From: Planctomonas sp. JC2975
GTDB lineage: Bacteria; Actinomycetota; Actinomycetes; Actinomycetales; Microbacteriaceae
DNA: 64,000 bases
Assembly: GCF_012985205.1 (NCBI RefSeq)
Contig: NZ_JABEKS010000001.1
Coordinates: 2,901,295 to 2,965,294 of the forward strand
Reading direction: 5' to 3'
Part shown: positions 27,146-35,936 of the stretch, in pieces
Position numbering within the stretch: the stretch's first letter is position 1
How the letters are laid out: each line of letters begins with the position of its first letter
Made by a program: the position numbers and the translations under genes
Notes under the pieces: model-generated
What the model was told of the DNA's origin: nothing
The model's database searches: none
The model's input: the letters and a program-made list of their open reading frames with translations, nothing else

Positions 27146-27757
27146 TCAGCGGTCGACGGTGAGGTGGTCTGCTGGGTTGTTTTTGAGGCTGTCGAGGAAG
27201 AGCGTGGTGCGCTCGGCGTAGACGGTGGCTGTTGGTCGGCCGAGGTGCCTGAGGGCGAGAGCGTTGCCGACGTCGAAGTAGTACAGATCGGCGACGGTGA
27301 AGCCCGGCCGGAGCACTGCGGCGGCGTGTGCACGGTTGATGAGGCGTTGCGTGACGGTTGTCGCTGCCGTAGCGAGCTTGGCGAGTTCCGGGGATTCCGG
27401 GTGAGTCGCGACGAGGGCGTCGATCGCTGCAGGCTCTCGGTAGTGGAGTAGGCGGCGCTCGGTCACGTAGCTCGCGAACGCGCTCCACGGATCGTCAATT
27501 GCTTCTGCGCGCTCACCGATCTCGTGCATGGATGACCCGACGAGCTCCCCGATCACGGCATCGACAAGGCCCGCACGGCCACCGAACCGGTGATAGATCG
27601 TGCCTTTGGCCACACCGGCTGCGGTCGCGATCTCCTCCATCGGGGTATCGAGCCCTCGCCCGTGGAAGGCCTCGATCGCGGCGCGTGTGATCTGTTCGAC
27701 GCTCCGTCGAGCATCCGCTCGAAGTGCGCGGGATCCCGTTCTGGTCTGCTCTGCCAT
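27146..27757 (-). CDS. TetR-family repressor
   Basis: A 203-residue regulator: helix-turn-helix TPMEEIATAAGVAKGTIYHRFGG near residues 38-60, then a TetR-type C-terminal domain (FASYVTERRLLHY, FTVADLYYFDVGNALA). ATG 27757 lies only seven bases from a TAGAAT -10 box, so the message is probably leaderless. It is divergent from the SDR gene at 27842 with a strong palindrome between, the classic autoregulated pair. Confidence 0.88.
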   Translation of the reverse strand: MAEQTRTGSRALRADARRSVEQITRAAIEAFHGRGLDTPMEEIATAAGVAKGTIYHRFGGRAGLVDAVIGELVGSSMHEIGERAEAIDDPWSAFASYVTERRLLHYREPAAIDALVATHPESPELAKLATAATTVTQRLINRAHAAAVLRPGFTVADLYYFDVGNALALRHLGRPTATVYAERTTLFLDSLKNNPADHLTVDR

Positions 27758-27764
27758 CGTCCCG

Positions 27765-27821
27765 ATTCTAGCAAATTGACGGTGGCGTCAAATTGACCTA
27801 CCTTTTTAACTTGCCTAATGC
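27765..27821. promoter_or_regulatory. TetR operator and divergent promoters
   Basis: TTGACG-GTGG-CGTCAA (27776-27791) is a perfect inverted repeat with one-mismatch AAA/ATT extension. On the plus strand TTGACC (27793-27798), a 17-base spacer and TAATGC (27816-27821) form a good promoter for the SDR gene. On the minus strand TTTGAC (27792-27787), 16 bases and TAGAAT (27770-27765) form the TetR promoter. The operator overlaps the minus-strand -35. Confidence 0.75.
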
Positions 27822-27841
27822 GTCAAGATAAGGGAGCAAAC

Positions 27842-28624
27842 ATGCCGAAGTCGATCGCGATACTCGGAACCGGTCCAGGGCTTGGTCAGGCGGTGGCCCG
27901 CCGCTATGCGCAGGAAGGATACGATCTGGTCCTTGTGGCCCGTCGGGCCCGTCCGCTCGACGAGTTCGCGGCACAACTGTCCGACTTCCACGTGTCGGTC
28001 TCGACCATCGCAGCCGACTTGTCCCAGGAGGGCTCTTCGGCTCAGGTCATAGACGAGATCCGAGCAGCAGTCGGCTGTCCCACCGTGCTTTACTACGCCT
28101 CGAATCCCGGCACCCCGAACGCCGGCTTCCAGCCGGCGACGACCCTGAGGGCCGGGCCCGTGCGGGCGTACATGCAGCATGCGCTCTACGCACTGATCGA
28201 CCTCGTCCAGGAGTTCCTGCCGGAGATGACCGAACGCGGAGAAGGTCAGATTCTCGTCGCCCAGGGGACAGCAGCGCTGCAGGGACTCCCGAATATGAGC
28301 GGACCCGGCCTCGCACTGGCCGCGCAACGCAACTATCTACAGTCCCTCGAAGCCGAAACAGACTCCCGCGGCATCTTCATCGGACGTCTCTACATCGGCG
28401 CAGCGATCACTGGAACCCCGTTCCACACAGCCATGCTCGCGGCGGCTTCCGACAGCACTGCTGCCCCCGAATTCCCGATCGTCACCCCCCGAAGACTGGC
28501 CGACCAGCTATGGGACATGACCATCTCCAACACCCACGAGATCACATACCCCGACAACCGGACCTCGCCCGAAACGAAGTCGCCCGAAGCCGCCACTGCA
28601 ACCGAGGTGGCGCCGCCATGCTGA
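27842..28624 (+). CDS. Atypical short-chain dehydrogenase, TetR-controlled
   Basis: A 260-residue SDR with a glycine-rich nucleotide site ILGTGPGLGQAVARRY at residue 6. The usual catalytic Y-x3-K is absent: the matching region reads MSGPGLALAAQRNY. Such SDR-like proteins keep the cofactor fold but may have another chemistry or a regulatory role. A GGGAGC ribosome site lies seven bases before ATG 27842. The gene is controlled by the TetR operator upstream. The tail after residue 240 (TSPETKSPEAATATE) is low-complexity. Confidence 0.75.
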   Translation: MPKSIAILGTGPGLGQAVARRYAQEGYDLVLVARRARPLDEFAAQLSDFHVSVSTIAADLSQEGSSAQVIDEIRAAVGCPTVLYYASNPGTPNAGFQPATTLRAGPVRAYMQHALYALIDLVQEFLPEMTERGEGQILVAQGTAALQGLPNMSGPGLALAAQRNYLQSLEAETDSRGIFIGRLYIGAAITGTPFHTAMLAAASDSTAAPEFPIVTPRRLADQLWDMTISNTHEITYPDNRTSPETKSPEAATATEVAPPC

Positions 28625-28747
28625 GAACCGTTAGAACCTCTTTGGGGGCCCGGGCGCACCCCTGCCTCCGAATCCTCCATGATGCCTCCACGTCACTGCG
28701 AGCCATGTCGCACATCGGCAACATGTTGACGGATTGACCGTATCGCA

Positions 28748-28770
28748 ATATGTTTACACTCTGAACATAT
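28748..28770. promoter_or_regulatory. Operator-like dyad at the acetyltransferase promoter
   Basis: ATATGTT-N9-AACATAT is a perfect inverted repeat (28748-28754, 28764-28770). It overlaps a plausible promoter TTGACG (28726-28731), 17 bases, TATGTT (28749-28754) and ends just before the AGGAGG ribosome site at 28771-28776. Confidence 0.55.
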
Positions 28771-28780
28771 AGGAGGTGTC

Positions 28781-29437
28781 ATGACCCTGCCCGAACTCGC
28801 GGTTACCGACGACCGGCTGGCGGCGCTGCTCGCCACCGATGAAGACCTTCGTCGTCTTTTCGATGGTGACTGGATCCGATACCGGACATCCCCTGCACTC
28901 CAAGAGCTCACCTGGGCGGCGCATTCGACGTGTGCGACTATCAATCGGATCTACTACGACGACCCTGCCGGAGCGCAGCGGCTGTTCCGCGAACTGGTAC
29001 CCGGCGCGGGATCCGGTATCGACTTCCGGCCTCCGATCAGCATCGACTACGGAATGCTCCTGACAATCGGGGACCGGACATTCATCAACACCGACTTCCT
29101 CATCATCGGTGGGGGACAGGTCACGATCGGCGCCGACTGTCTCATCGGACCACGTTGCGGTATCTACACGCCTAACCACGCGCAGGACATCTCACGCCGA
29201 CTGGAAGGCTGGGAACTTCCCGAGCCAGTCGTGATCGGAAACAATGTATGGCTTGGCGGATCAGTCACCATCACGCCAGGCGTCACCATCGGCGACAACA
29301 GCATCATCGGAGCTGGATCTGTCGTCACCAAAGACATCCCGGCCAATGTCATCGCCGTGGGCAACCCCTGCCGACCGATACAACCGATTCCGGACCAGTC
29401 ACCGAGCAGGCCCGACCGGCCGACGTCCGGCGCTTGA
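28781..29437 (+). CDS. Hexapeptide-repeat O-acetyltransferase (maltose/galactoside type)
   Basis: A 218-residue left-handed beta-helix acetyltransferase. N-terminal Mac domain (MTLPELAVTDDRLAALLATD, then ALQELTWAAHSTCATINRI) is followed by hexapeptide repeats with the active-site His in IYTPNHAQD and the ending NVIAVGNPCRPI. It would transfer acetyl from acetyl-CoA to a sugar hydroxyl, as in Maa or LacA enzymes. AGGAGGTGTC precedes the ATG, a near-ideal ribosome site. The dyad in its promoter implies control by an unlinked or nearby TetR-type protein. Confidence 0.9.
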   Translation: MTLPELAVTDDRLAALLATDEDLRRLFDGDWIRYRTSPALQELTWAAHSTCATINRIYYDDPAGAQRLFRELVPGAGSGIDFRPPISIDYGMLLTIGDRTFINTDFLIIGGGQVTIGADCLIGPRCGIYTPNHAQDISRRLEGWELPEPVVIGNNVWLGGSVTITPGVTIGDNSIIGAGSVVTKDIPANVIAVGNPCRPIQPIPDQSPSRPDRPTSGA

Positions 29438-30161
29438 TCTCGTACGCTGCATCGAGGAAGTAGCCGCCTGCAAGTCTGTCGCCCACCAGGGCGTGTTGCT
29501 AAGCGGTTGCTGGAGCGCGGGGGGACGGCCGCCGGCCTCACCTTTTCGGTGCACAAGAACGACGCGATGCTCTCAGTGGCGGCTGCGCGACCGGGCATCA
29601 TGGGTGCGTTGTGGTGGCCCGGGTACCACTCGAGTTGCGGCTACCTGCGTGTAGATCCTCCGATAGAACAGACGGCGCGCTGGTGATCCGCCGCCGCCGC
29701 CCAGGACAAGTGGTCGGGTGATCTCAGCGAGCCGATTGCGGGCATCGTAGCCGTCGGACGCAGCGCGCTACCTGCGGGACGCCAAGACGGGCGGACCCGG
29801 CTCGGTGCCGGGGATGAACGGCACGATCGCCGCCAACAGGGAGCGTCGACGCGTCGGCGTTCGCGTGGAGGTCGAGAGCCGGCCCAATCGTCGGACGAGC
29901 TGCGCTCGGGGGTTGCGGCTAAGGTTCTGGTGTCGGCGCGTGTCGCGGGCGAGGGTGAACGGGAGGGCCAGTCTCTCCCTCGTCGCGGGCCAGGTGCTCG
30001 TCGTCAGCCTGCCGCGAGAATGTTCGCCGGAGTGCTTTATGGCTTGTGGACACCGTAGAGGAGTTCGTTCAGCCGACCATCGTCGGCGCCCCGGAATCCG
30101 CCCCGACTCTTTCGGCGCGGTGTGCGATCGGCCTAGCAGAATATCGGCTGGTGCTGGTGCC
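29438..30161. other. 724-base gap with a possible coding fragment
   Basis: No complete gene. The stretch 29495-29687 reads, on the plus strand, VAKRLLERGGTAAGLTFSVH, then MLSVAAARPGIMGALWWPGY to a TGA; it looks like coding DNA but I cannot name it and it has no start. Beyond 29700 the sequence is Arg/Gly-rich in all frames, and I see no signal. Confidence 0.35.
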
Positions 30162-30911
30162 TCAATGGAACGCTGCGGCACCATTGACCGCGAGAACGGT
30201 GCCCGAAGCGAATCCGCCGGCGTCTGATGCGAGGTACAGCGTCGCTGCTGCGACGTCGGCTGGCGTGCCGGCCCTCCGGAGTGGCGTAGCGGCGATTGTG
30301 GTGAGCTGGTCGGCCTCCGGTGTGAAGCGCGCGTGAAACGGTGTCTCAAGGATGAGGCCGGGCGCGATTGCCGAAACGGCGATACCACGCGGTCCGAGCT
30401 CTTTCGCGAGCGCGCGGGTGAAGCCCTCGACCCCAGCCTTGGCGGCAGCGTAAGCGCCTGCACCCGTGCCACCACCGTTGTGTGCAGCAAGAGAGGAGAT
30501 GCTCACGATGCGGCCCCCGTCGGTCATGAACGGAAGGGCAGCACGGACGGCATAGAAGACGCTCGACAGGTTCAGATTGATCACCTGGTGCCAATGTGCG
30601 TCGTCCGAGTCATCGGTCGCGCGGCGCGCGACGAGCCCTCCGGCATTGTTTACGAGAACATCGATCCGGCCGTCGAGCATTGTGGCGAGCCGACCCACGG
30701 TTGCCGTCACGCCGGCGGGGTCGGTGGCCTCCATCCGCTCGGCGAACACCCGCTTGGCGAGATTCTCGGTCACGGGGGAGGTATGCGTCGTGATGGCCAC
30801 CCGATCGCCAGCGAGTAGGAACGCCTCGGCGATGCCGAGGCCGATGCCTGTTGCACCGCCGGTGATGAGAACGCTGCGGTCTGTAGGGGGTGCGGTCACG
30901 GGGGTCTCCAT
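30162..30911 (-). CDS. FabG-type short-chain dehydrogenase, deoxysugar cluster
   Basis: A 249-residue classical SDR: LITGGATGIGLGIAE, VNNAGG, an ISSLAA Ser and YAAAK catalytic pair, and a C-terminal LAVNGAAAF strand. The closest named type is 3-oxoacyl-ACP reductase/sugar dehydrogenase. It lies in one direction with the next SDR and the LacI gene (10-base gap, then a 4-base overlap), so the three form an operon. Genes of this kind oxidise L-fucose or related sugars or aldonates in fucose clusters. A longer open frame to 31460 overlaps the neighbouring SDR and is rejected; ATG 30911 restores the normal length. Confidence 0.85.
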   Translation of the reverse strand: METPVTAPPTDRSVLITGGATGIGLGIAEAFLLAGDRVAITTHTSPVTENLAKRVFAERMEATDPAGVTATVGRLATMLDGRIDVLVNNAGGLVARRATDDSDDAHWHQVINLNLSSVFYAVRAALPFMTDGGRIVSISSLAAHNGGGTGAGAYAAAKAGVEGFTRALAKELGPRGIAVSAIAPGLILETPFHARFTPEADQLTTIAATPLRRAGTPADVAAATLYLASDAGGFASGTVLAVNGAAAFH

Positions 30912-30921
30912 CCTGGTCGAG

Positions 30922-31644
30922 TCAGTTGACGGCGGGGCGCATGACGATTTCGCTGACATTGGTCCGGGCGGGCAACCGGATAATCGCGAGGCAGACGTCG
31001 GCGACGTCTTCGGGCTGAAGCGCTTTCGCCAACTCTTGCGGGGATGGCGCAGAAGGGCGATGCCGCATAAATGGAGTATTGATGAGGCCCGGTGAGATCG
31101 TCGTGACCCGCACACCGTCGCCGCCCGTCTCAAGCGCGGTGGCCCGAGCCAGTGCATCGAGCCCCGCTTTGCTTGCCTGATACGCGACACCGGAGAAGTC
31201 GGGGACAAGAGCCGACACGGAGGAGATGTGAATGAGCAGCCCGTCGCCTTGGGCGCGGAAGTGCGGCAGGACCGCTTGGGTGAGGTGAAACGCGGAGGTG
31301 AGGTTGCTGTCCAGAACAGTGCGCCAGCCGGCTTCGTCGAGTTCCGCGAGTCGGCGCGCTTTGAGATTGATCCCGACGGCGTTGACGAGAACGTCGATTC
31401 CATCCGCCTTAGCTTCCAGCTTCGCCACGGCGTCATGGGTCTGCTTTGCCGAAGTTGCATCGGCGACTGCGAGGTGCGCCGTACCGCCAGCCTCGGACAC
31501 CTCGGCGCGCAGGGCGTCGAGGCGGCTCGCGTCGCGCCCTAGAAGCAGGAGCGTCGCGCCGTCCGCTGCCGCGCGGAGGGCGATGGCTCGTCCGACACCC
31601 CCGGCCGCGCCAGCGACCAGGATTCGGCGGTTGGATGCGGTCAT
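30922..31644 (-). CDS. Second short-chain dehydrogenase, deoxysugar cluster
   Basis: A 240-residue SDR with VAGAAGGVGRAIALRAA at the N-terminus, LVNAVGINL, ISSVSALVP and a catalytic YQASK. The C-terminal VSEIVMRPAVN is a common ending in this class. ATG 31644 overlaps the LacI stop by four bases (ATGA), which supports translational coupling. A second SDR beside a first is typical when a sugar is oxidised in two places or when a 3-keto intermediate is reduced. Substrate not shown by the sequence. Confidence 0.85.
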   Translation of the reverse strand: MTASNRRILVAGAAGGVGRAIALRAAADGATLLLLGRDASRLDALRAEVSEAGGTAHLAVADATSAKQTHDAVAKLEAKADGIDVLVNAVGINLKARRLAELDEAGWRTVLDSNLTSAFHLTQAVLPHFRAQGDGLLIHISSVSALVPDFSGVAYQASKAGLDALARATALETGGDGVRVTTISPGLINTPFMRHRPSAPSPQELAKALQPEDVADVCLAIIRLPARTNVSEIVMRPAVN

Positions 31645-32705
31645 GTGTTTCTCCTGGACGTCGACTCCCGCTCCACCAAGGTGGGCGCGAAAACCAGCGA
31701 GTGAAGCGATTCGCCGGCCCTGGCTTCGTTGATCGTGAGCGCTACCACAGCTTCAGCCATCTCTCGCAACGGCTGGTGGACCGTGGAGAGGGTGGGGGAT
31801 ATGAGGCCGCCGATCGGGATATCGTCGAAGCCGACCACGGCGACGTCGGTGACGTCGCGCCCAGCATCTCGGATCGCCGCGACCGCGCCGAGAGCAAACA
31901 TGTCGTTGATCGTGACCAAGGCGGTCGGCGGATCCTGGAGTTCGAAGAGAGCATGCACTGCCTCACGCGCGAGGGAACCGCTATCTGTATCGCCGAGCTC
32001 GGGTGAATCGGACACAAGTGCTTCGTCCAGTTGGATGCCGTTTTCCGCCAGCGCGCGCCTGTAACCAGCGAATCGCCGGACGCGGCTGACCGTGCGGATC
32101 GCGCCCGACACGAAGGCGATCCGCCGGTGCCCCCGCTCGACGAGGTGCTGTGTGGCCATCCATGCGCCAGCTTCATTGTCGACGCTGACGCTCAGCAGCT
32201 CAGGAGGATCCGTCTCCTCGCGTTCGCGGTCGAACGCGACGATCTGCACACCAGCGTCCATCGCGGGTCGAAGGTGTTCGAGCGACGGCAGTGAGGTGGA
32301 GAGCACAATGTGCTCGACACCGTCCGCCCACAGCTGCTCGACATAAGCCCGTTCCCGGTCGGGATCGCGCTCGGTGTTGCAGAGATAGATCTGCCGCCCG
32401 CGTGCATGGGCCGCGGTCTCAAGGTAGGCGGCCCATGAACCCCAGAACGGGTTGGCCACGGAGGGAACGATGAGCCCGAAGGTGAGATTCGGGGCACCAC
32501 GCAATTGCTGCGCGATCCGGCTCGGCCGGTAGGAAAGCGCCTCCATCGCCTCGAGCACCCGGCGACGAGTCTCCGGCTGCATCAGGTGGTCCCGCGCGTT
32601 AAGCAGATTCGAGACCGTCGACGGCGACACCCCTGCGGCCTTCGCCACATCCTTGATGGTTGCGATCGCTGACCCCTGCCTCTGGTTGACGCGTTTCGGA
32701 TTCAC
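31641..32705 (-). CDS. LacI-family regulator of the deoxysugar cluster
   Basis: A 354-residue regulator: helix-turn-helix TIKDVAKAAGVSPSTVSNLL near residue 16, a hinge with PSRIAQQLRG, and a periplasmic-binding-like core (FGLIVPSVANPFW, AVVGFDDIPIGG). GTG 32705 gives the normal length; the open frame extends further upstream without LacI-like sequence. Divergent from the isomerase gene at 32755. AACGTT palindromes between them and before the solute-binding protein gene suggest its regulon. Confidence 0.85.
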   Translation of the reverse strand: MNPKRVNQRQGSAIATIKDVAKAAGVSPSTVSNLLNARDHLMQPETRRRVLEAMEALSYRPSRIAQQLRGAPNLTFGLIVPSVANPFWGSWAAYLETAAHARGRQIYLCNTERDPDRERAYVEQLWADGVEHIVLSTSLPSLEHLRPAMDAGVQIVAFDREREETDPPELLSVSVDNEAGAWMATQHLVERGHRRIAFVSGAIRTVSRVRRFAGYRRALAENGIQLDEALVSDSPELGDTDSGSLAREAVHALFELQDPPTALVTINDMFALGAVAAIRDAGRDVTDVAVVGFDDIPIGGLISPTLSTVHQPLREMAEAVVALTINEARAGESLHSLVFAPTLVERESTSRRNT

Positions 32706-32732
32706 TGTATCGTTGCACAAGTTCCGTCTTCC

Positions 32733-32744
32733 AACGTTATAACG
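32733..32744. promoter_or_regulatory. LacI-type operator (AACGTT/CGTTATAACG)
   Basis: CGTTATAACG (32735-32744) is a perfect 10-base palindrome, preceded by AACGTT (32733-32738), in the 49-base gap between the LacI gene and the isomerase gene. The GAGGAG ribosome site of the isomerase starts directly after it. Confidence 0.6.
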
Positions 32745-32754
32745 AGGAGTTCGA

Positions 32755-33588
32755 ATGGTGCACGACGATCCGACGACGACCTGGAGCGTCTTCACGAAAC
32801 CCTGGCGAGTGCAGTCGATCGGCGCTCTCGGAGAGCTGGTCGCGGGCATGGGATTCGATGCCGTCGAACTGCCGGTGCGGCCCGGATACCAAGTGACCCC
32901 CGACGAGGTTTCGGCGGCCCTGCCGGCCGCGGTGCGTCAGCTTGGACGTACGGGCGTCACGGTCGCCAGCATCGCCTCCGGCGCCGACGAGGCCACATTC
33001 GCTGCGTGCGCGGAGGCAGGCGTGCCGTTCATCCGGATCATGGTGCCGATTGGATCCGCCGGGTATGCGGCGACCGGTGCTGAGATTCGCAGGACACTCG
33101 CCAGGCTCGTCGAGCGCGCCGGCCGTCACGGAGTTCGGGTCGCGATCCAACCGCACTACGACGACTACATCGCGGACTCTTCCGAGCTTTTCGCGCTCCT
33201 CCGCGACTTCGATCCGAAGGCTGTCGCGGCGATCTGGGACTCCGCGCACGACGCTCTGGCGCGTAAACGTCCCGAGCACGGGCTCGAACTGCTGTGGCCG
33301 TGGCTGGGCATCGTCAACCTCAAGAGTGCGTACTACGGGCGCCTCGAACATCAGACGTCACCGGACGGAGATCCGGTGTGGGAACCGATATTCACCGACG
33401 CACGCAGCGGCATGGCGGAGTGGGCGCGCGCGATCGACTACCTGACACAGCACTCGTTCGTCGGTCCGATCTGCCTGACCGCGGAATACACCGACGAAAG
33501 CGACCTTGTGGCGAAAGTGACCCGTGACCTCGAGTACGCCCGCGGCTTGCGCGCGGCGGCCCAGGAACGTCTCGAGGTCGCGCGATGA
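32755..33588 (+). CDS. TIM-barrel sugar isomerase/epimerase-like protein
   Basis: A 277-residue protein of the xylose isomerase-like TIM-barrel family: MGFDAVELPVRPGYQVTPDE, VTVASIASGADEATFAAC, VAIQPHYDDYI, and AAIWDSAHDA with metal-binding acidic and His residues. Related proteins act as keto-sugar isomerases, epimerases or, with a Gfo/Idh partner, as 3-keto-glycoside eliminases. Its stop overlaps the start of exactly such an oxidoreductase gene (ATGA). A GAGGAG site precedes ATG 32755. The true substrate is unknown. Confidence 0.8.
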   Translation: MVHDDPTTTWSVFTKPWRVQSIGALGELVAGMGFDAVELPVRPGYQVTPDEVSAALPAAVRQLGRTGVTVASIASGADEATFAACAEAGVPFIRIMVPIGSAGYAATGAEIRRTLARLVERAGRHGVRVAIQPHYDDYIADSSELFALLRDFDPKAVAAIWDSAHDALARKRPEHGLELLWPWLGIVNLKSAYYGRLEHQTSPDGDPVWEPIFTDARSGMAEWARAIDYLTQHSFVGPICLTAEYTDESDLVAKVTRDLEYARGLRAAAQERLEVAR

Positions 33589-34556
33589 TCGACGGGCCGC
33601 GCCGCGTGAGGGTTGCCGTCATAGGCGCGGGCCAGATGGCCAACCTCGTGCACTATCCCTCCCTATCGTCGCTGCCTGACGCAGAGATCGTCGGCATCTG
33701 CGACCTGTCGCCGGAACGACTTCGGTCCACGGGTGAGCGGTGGGGGATCTCCGCCTTGTACGACGACTGGCCGACCATGATCGACGAGACCGGTCCCGAC
33801 GCGGTCTACGTCATCGGACCGCCAGAGATGATGTACAGCATCTGGTGCGCCTGCCTCACCAGGGGTCTGGATCTGTTCGTCGAGAAGCCGCTCGGTCTCA
33901 CGATCCACCAGGCGCGCACGCTCGCGCGTCTCGCAGAAGAGAACGGCAGCGTCACGCAGGTCGGATTCCAGCGGCGATCGTCGCCATTGCTTGAGCGCAT
34001 GCTCGACCGGGTCCGCGAACACGGGGATGTCGTCCACGCGGTGTGTCGGTTCTACAAAAACGACCCAACCCCGATGGAGTCCGCACGCGACCGCATGATG
34101 GATGACGGCGTCCACGTCATTGACACCCTGCGCCACCTGTGCGGCGGTGAGGTCGTAGCCGTCTCCGATGTCACGCGCAGGGTGATCGTCGACGACATCA
34201 ACTTCATCACCGCGACCCTCGAATTCGACACGGGCGCGGTCGGGGTGATGATCACGAGTTGGACGAGCGGTCGCAGAACCTTCGGTGTCGAGATCCACGC
34301 TCCCGGGGTGATGGCGGAAGGCGACCTGGAGATCGGCGGCATGGTCTGGGGCGGGGATGGCTCGGACGAGCTCGATGCTGCCGAGGTGGCGGGATCGGAC
34401 GAGCTTTTCATCCGCGGAGGCTTCCGCGCCAAGAGCGCGGAGTTCATCGCCGCGGTGCGTTCGCGACGGCTACCCTCATCGCACTTCGGCGACGCGTTGA
34501 AGACCATGACCGTTGCCGAGACCATCCTGGCGCACGCCTTGCTGCACGAGATGTAA
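33585..34556 (+). CDS. Gfo/Idh/MocA-family oxidoreductase
   Basis: A 323-residue NAD(P)-dependent dehydrogenase. The Rossmann site VAVIGAGQMANLVHYPSLSS lies at residue 8, the hallmark EKPLGLT near residue 105, and DDGVHVIDTLRHL corresponds to the substrate-site helix with the conserved Asp/His. It oxidises a sugar or inositol at a secondary hydroxyl in typical members. Translational overlap with the TIM-barrel gene implies joint action on one intermediate. Confidence 0.88.
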   Translation: MIDGPRRVRVAVIGAGQMANLVHYPSLSSLPDAEIVGICDLSPERLRSTGERWGISALYDDWPTMIDETGPDAVYVIGPPEMMYSIWCACLTRGLDLFVEKPLGLTIHQARTLARLAEENGSVTQVGFQRRSSPLLERMLDRVREHGDVVHAVCRFYKNDPTPMESARDRMMDDGVHVIDTLRHLCGGEVVAVSDVTRRVIVDDINFITATLEFDTGAVGVMITSWTSGRRTFGVEIHAPGVMAEGDLEIGGMVWGGDGSDELDAAEVAGSDELFIRGGFRAKSAEFIAAVRSRRLPSSHFGDALKTMTVAETILAHALLHEM

Positions 34557-34562
34557 AGAACA

Positions 34563-34643
34563 AAACGTTTAGCTCTTTCGTCATTCAACTTGACTCATCA
34601 GTCCCGATTTTCTTACCATCTAGCGAAGTCGTAACGTTTCGCT
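34563..34643. promoter_or_regulatory. Operator cluster before the sugar importer
   Basis: AAACGTTT (34563-34570, palindrome), AACGTT (34633-34638) and the dyad AGCGAA-N10-TTCGCT (34622-34627, 34638-34643) lie in the 108-base gap. AACGTT recurs before the isomerase gene. The 8-mer CGTTTCGC (34635-34642) recurs beside the second LacI gene at 42941-42948. Two LacI proteins may thus converge here. Confidence 0.55.
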
Positions 34644-34664
34644 TAGCTACTCAAGGAGGAGTTC

Positions 34665-35936
34665 ATGAAGGCGCGGTTGAAGAACTCGAGAGGTCGAACC
34701 CGAATCGGCTTGTCGATTGTCGTTGCCGGAGCACTGGCGCTCGGACTGGCCGCATGCTCGGGAGGCGGGAGTTCGACGTCCGGCCTGTCCGGCAGCACAC
34801 TCAAGATGTACACATGGATCGGCGGCAAGGCCGACCGCCAGCAGTGGAGCGACTACATAGCCGGTGGCAAGCATGCGGACCCGAAGCTCTCGGTGAGCTT
34901 CTCCGGCCCTCCGATCAACGACTACTACACGAAGCTTCCGACGGTAATGCGGAGCAGCAGTTCGCCCTGCTTGGTGACGTTCCAGAACGGCCGGGTGAAT
35001 TCATATGTCCAGGGTTTGGAGCCGTTGGATGACCTGGCCAAGAAGAACAAGGTTGACCTGAGCGCGTACAGCTCGGCCATGCTCGAGCAGCTCAGCGTCG
35101 ACGGCAAGCTCTACGCGCTCCCGTTCAACGCGGGACCGAACGTGATCTTCTACAACAAAAAATTGTTCAAGGAAGCCGGGATCACCGATCCGGCCAACAA
35201 TTGGACTGTCGACGACTTCATCGCCGCTGCGAAGGCGACCACCAAGAACGGCGTCTACGGGTTCGCGATCGGGCAGGGCTCCACGCCCATCAGCACTTTC
35301 ATGGCGGCCGACGGTCACCCCTACGCGGACAAGAACGGCGCCAAGCTCGACGACCCGAACTTCCGCGACGCACTCCAGCTGCTTGTCGATCTGTCGAACA
35401 AGTACAAGGTCGCGAAACCTCTCGAGGCTGCCGCCGGCGGAACCTTCCCTGACATCGACGCGTTCAGCACCGGGCAAGCGGCCATGGAGTTGGAAGGACT
35501 CTGGGACCTGCAACACGAGCAGCAGACCCTCGGCAAGGACAACGTCGGCATCGCCGTGGTCCCAAGCAAGAGCGGTACATCGAAGGGCTTCATCAGCGGT
35601 TCGGGCTTCGGCATCACGAAGACGTGCGGTGACAAGCAGAAGGCGTTCGAGGCCATCGAGGCGATGACGAGCAAGAGTGCTCTCGAGTTCGTGACGAAGT
35701 CGCAGGCATCCGTGCCGGCTAGGCTCGACGCGCTCGACGCCTGGTCGGCCAATGCCGGGTCTCCTGCCTTCACGGCCGTGATCAAGCAGATGACCGGCGA
35801 TGCCACGCCGTCACCGGTGCCGTCCAACCAGGCCCAGCTCGACACACTCCTGACCCAGTACGAGGTGAACGCGTTCTCCGGCAAGAACTCGGTTCCGGAG
35901 GTGCTGCAGCAGGTGAAGTCCGGCCTGGGGCAATGA
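34665..35936 (+). CDS. Extracellular sugar-binding lipoprotein (ABC importer)
   Basis: A 423-residue solute-binding protein of family 1. A lipoprotein signal (IGLSIVVAGALALGLAAC) places the acylated Cys at residue 31. The mature part begins SGGGSSTSG and has YALPFNAGPNVIFYNKKLFKEAG, the common sugar-binder motif. AGGAGG precedes the ATG. It is the first gene of an operon with two permeases and would deliver an oligosaccharide, probably fucosylated, from outside the membrane. Ligand is inferred from the GH29 gene downstream. Confidence 0.92.
   Translation: MKARLKNSRGRTRIGLSIVVAGALALGLAACSGGGSSTSGLSGSTLKMYTWIGGKADRQQWSDYIAGGKHADPKLSVSFSGPPINDYYTKLPTVMRSSSSPCLVTFQNGRVNSYVQGLEPLDDLAKKNKVDLSAYSSAMLEQLSVDGKLYALPFNAGPNVIFYNKKLFKEAGITDPANNWTVDDFIAAAKATTKNGVYGFAIGQGSTPISTFMAADGHPYADKNGAKLDDPNFRDALQLLVDLSNKYKVAKPLEAAAGGTFPDIDAFSTGQAAMELEGLWDLQHEQQTLGKDNVGIAVVPSKSGTSKGFISGSGFGITKTCGDKQKAFEAIEAMTSKSALEFVTKSQASVPARLDALDAWSANAGSPAFTAVIKQMTGDATPSPVPSNQAQLDTLLTQYEVNAFSGKNSVPEVLQQVKSGLGQ

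Noticed and set aside
29768..30490. A 240-residue minus-strand frame
   Set aside because: Rich in Arg, Ser and Pro, overlaps the SDR gene in another frame and has no recognisable domain.
30912..31460. N-terminal extension of the first SDR gene to 432 residues
   Set aside because: It overlaps the second SDR gene out of frame and has no dehydrogenase-like sequence; the normal SDR start at 30911 fits.
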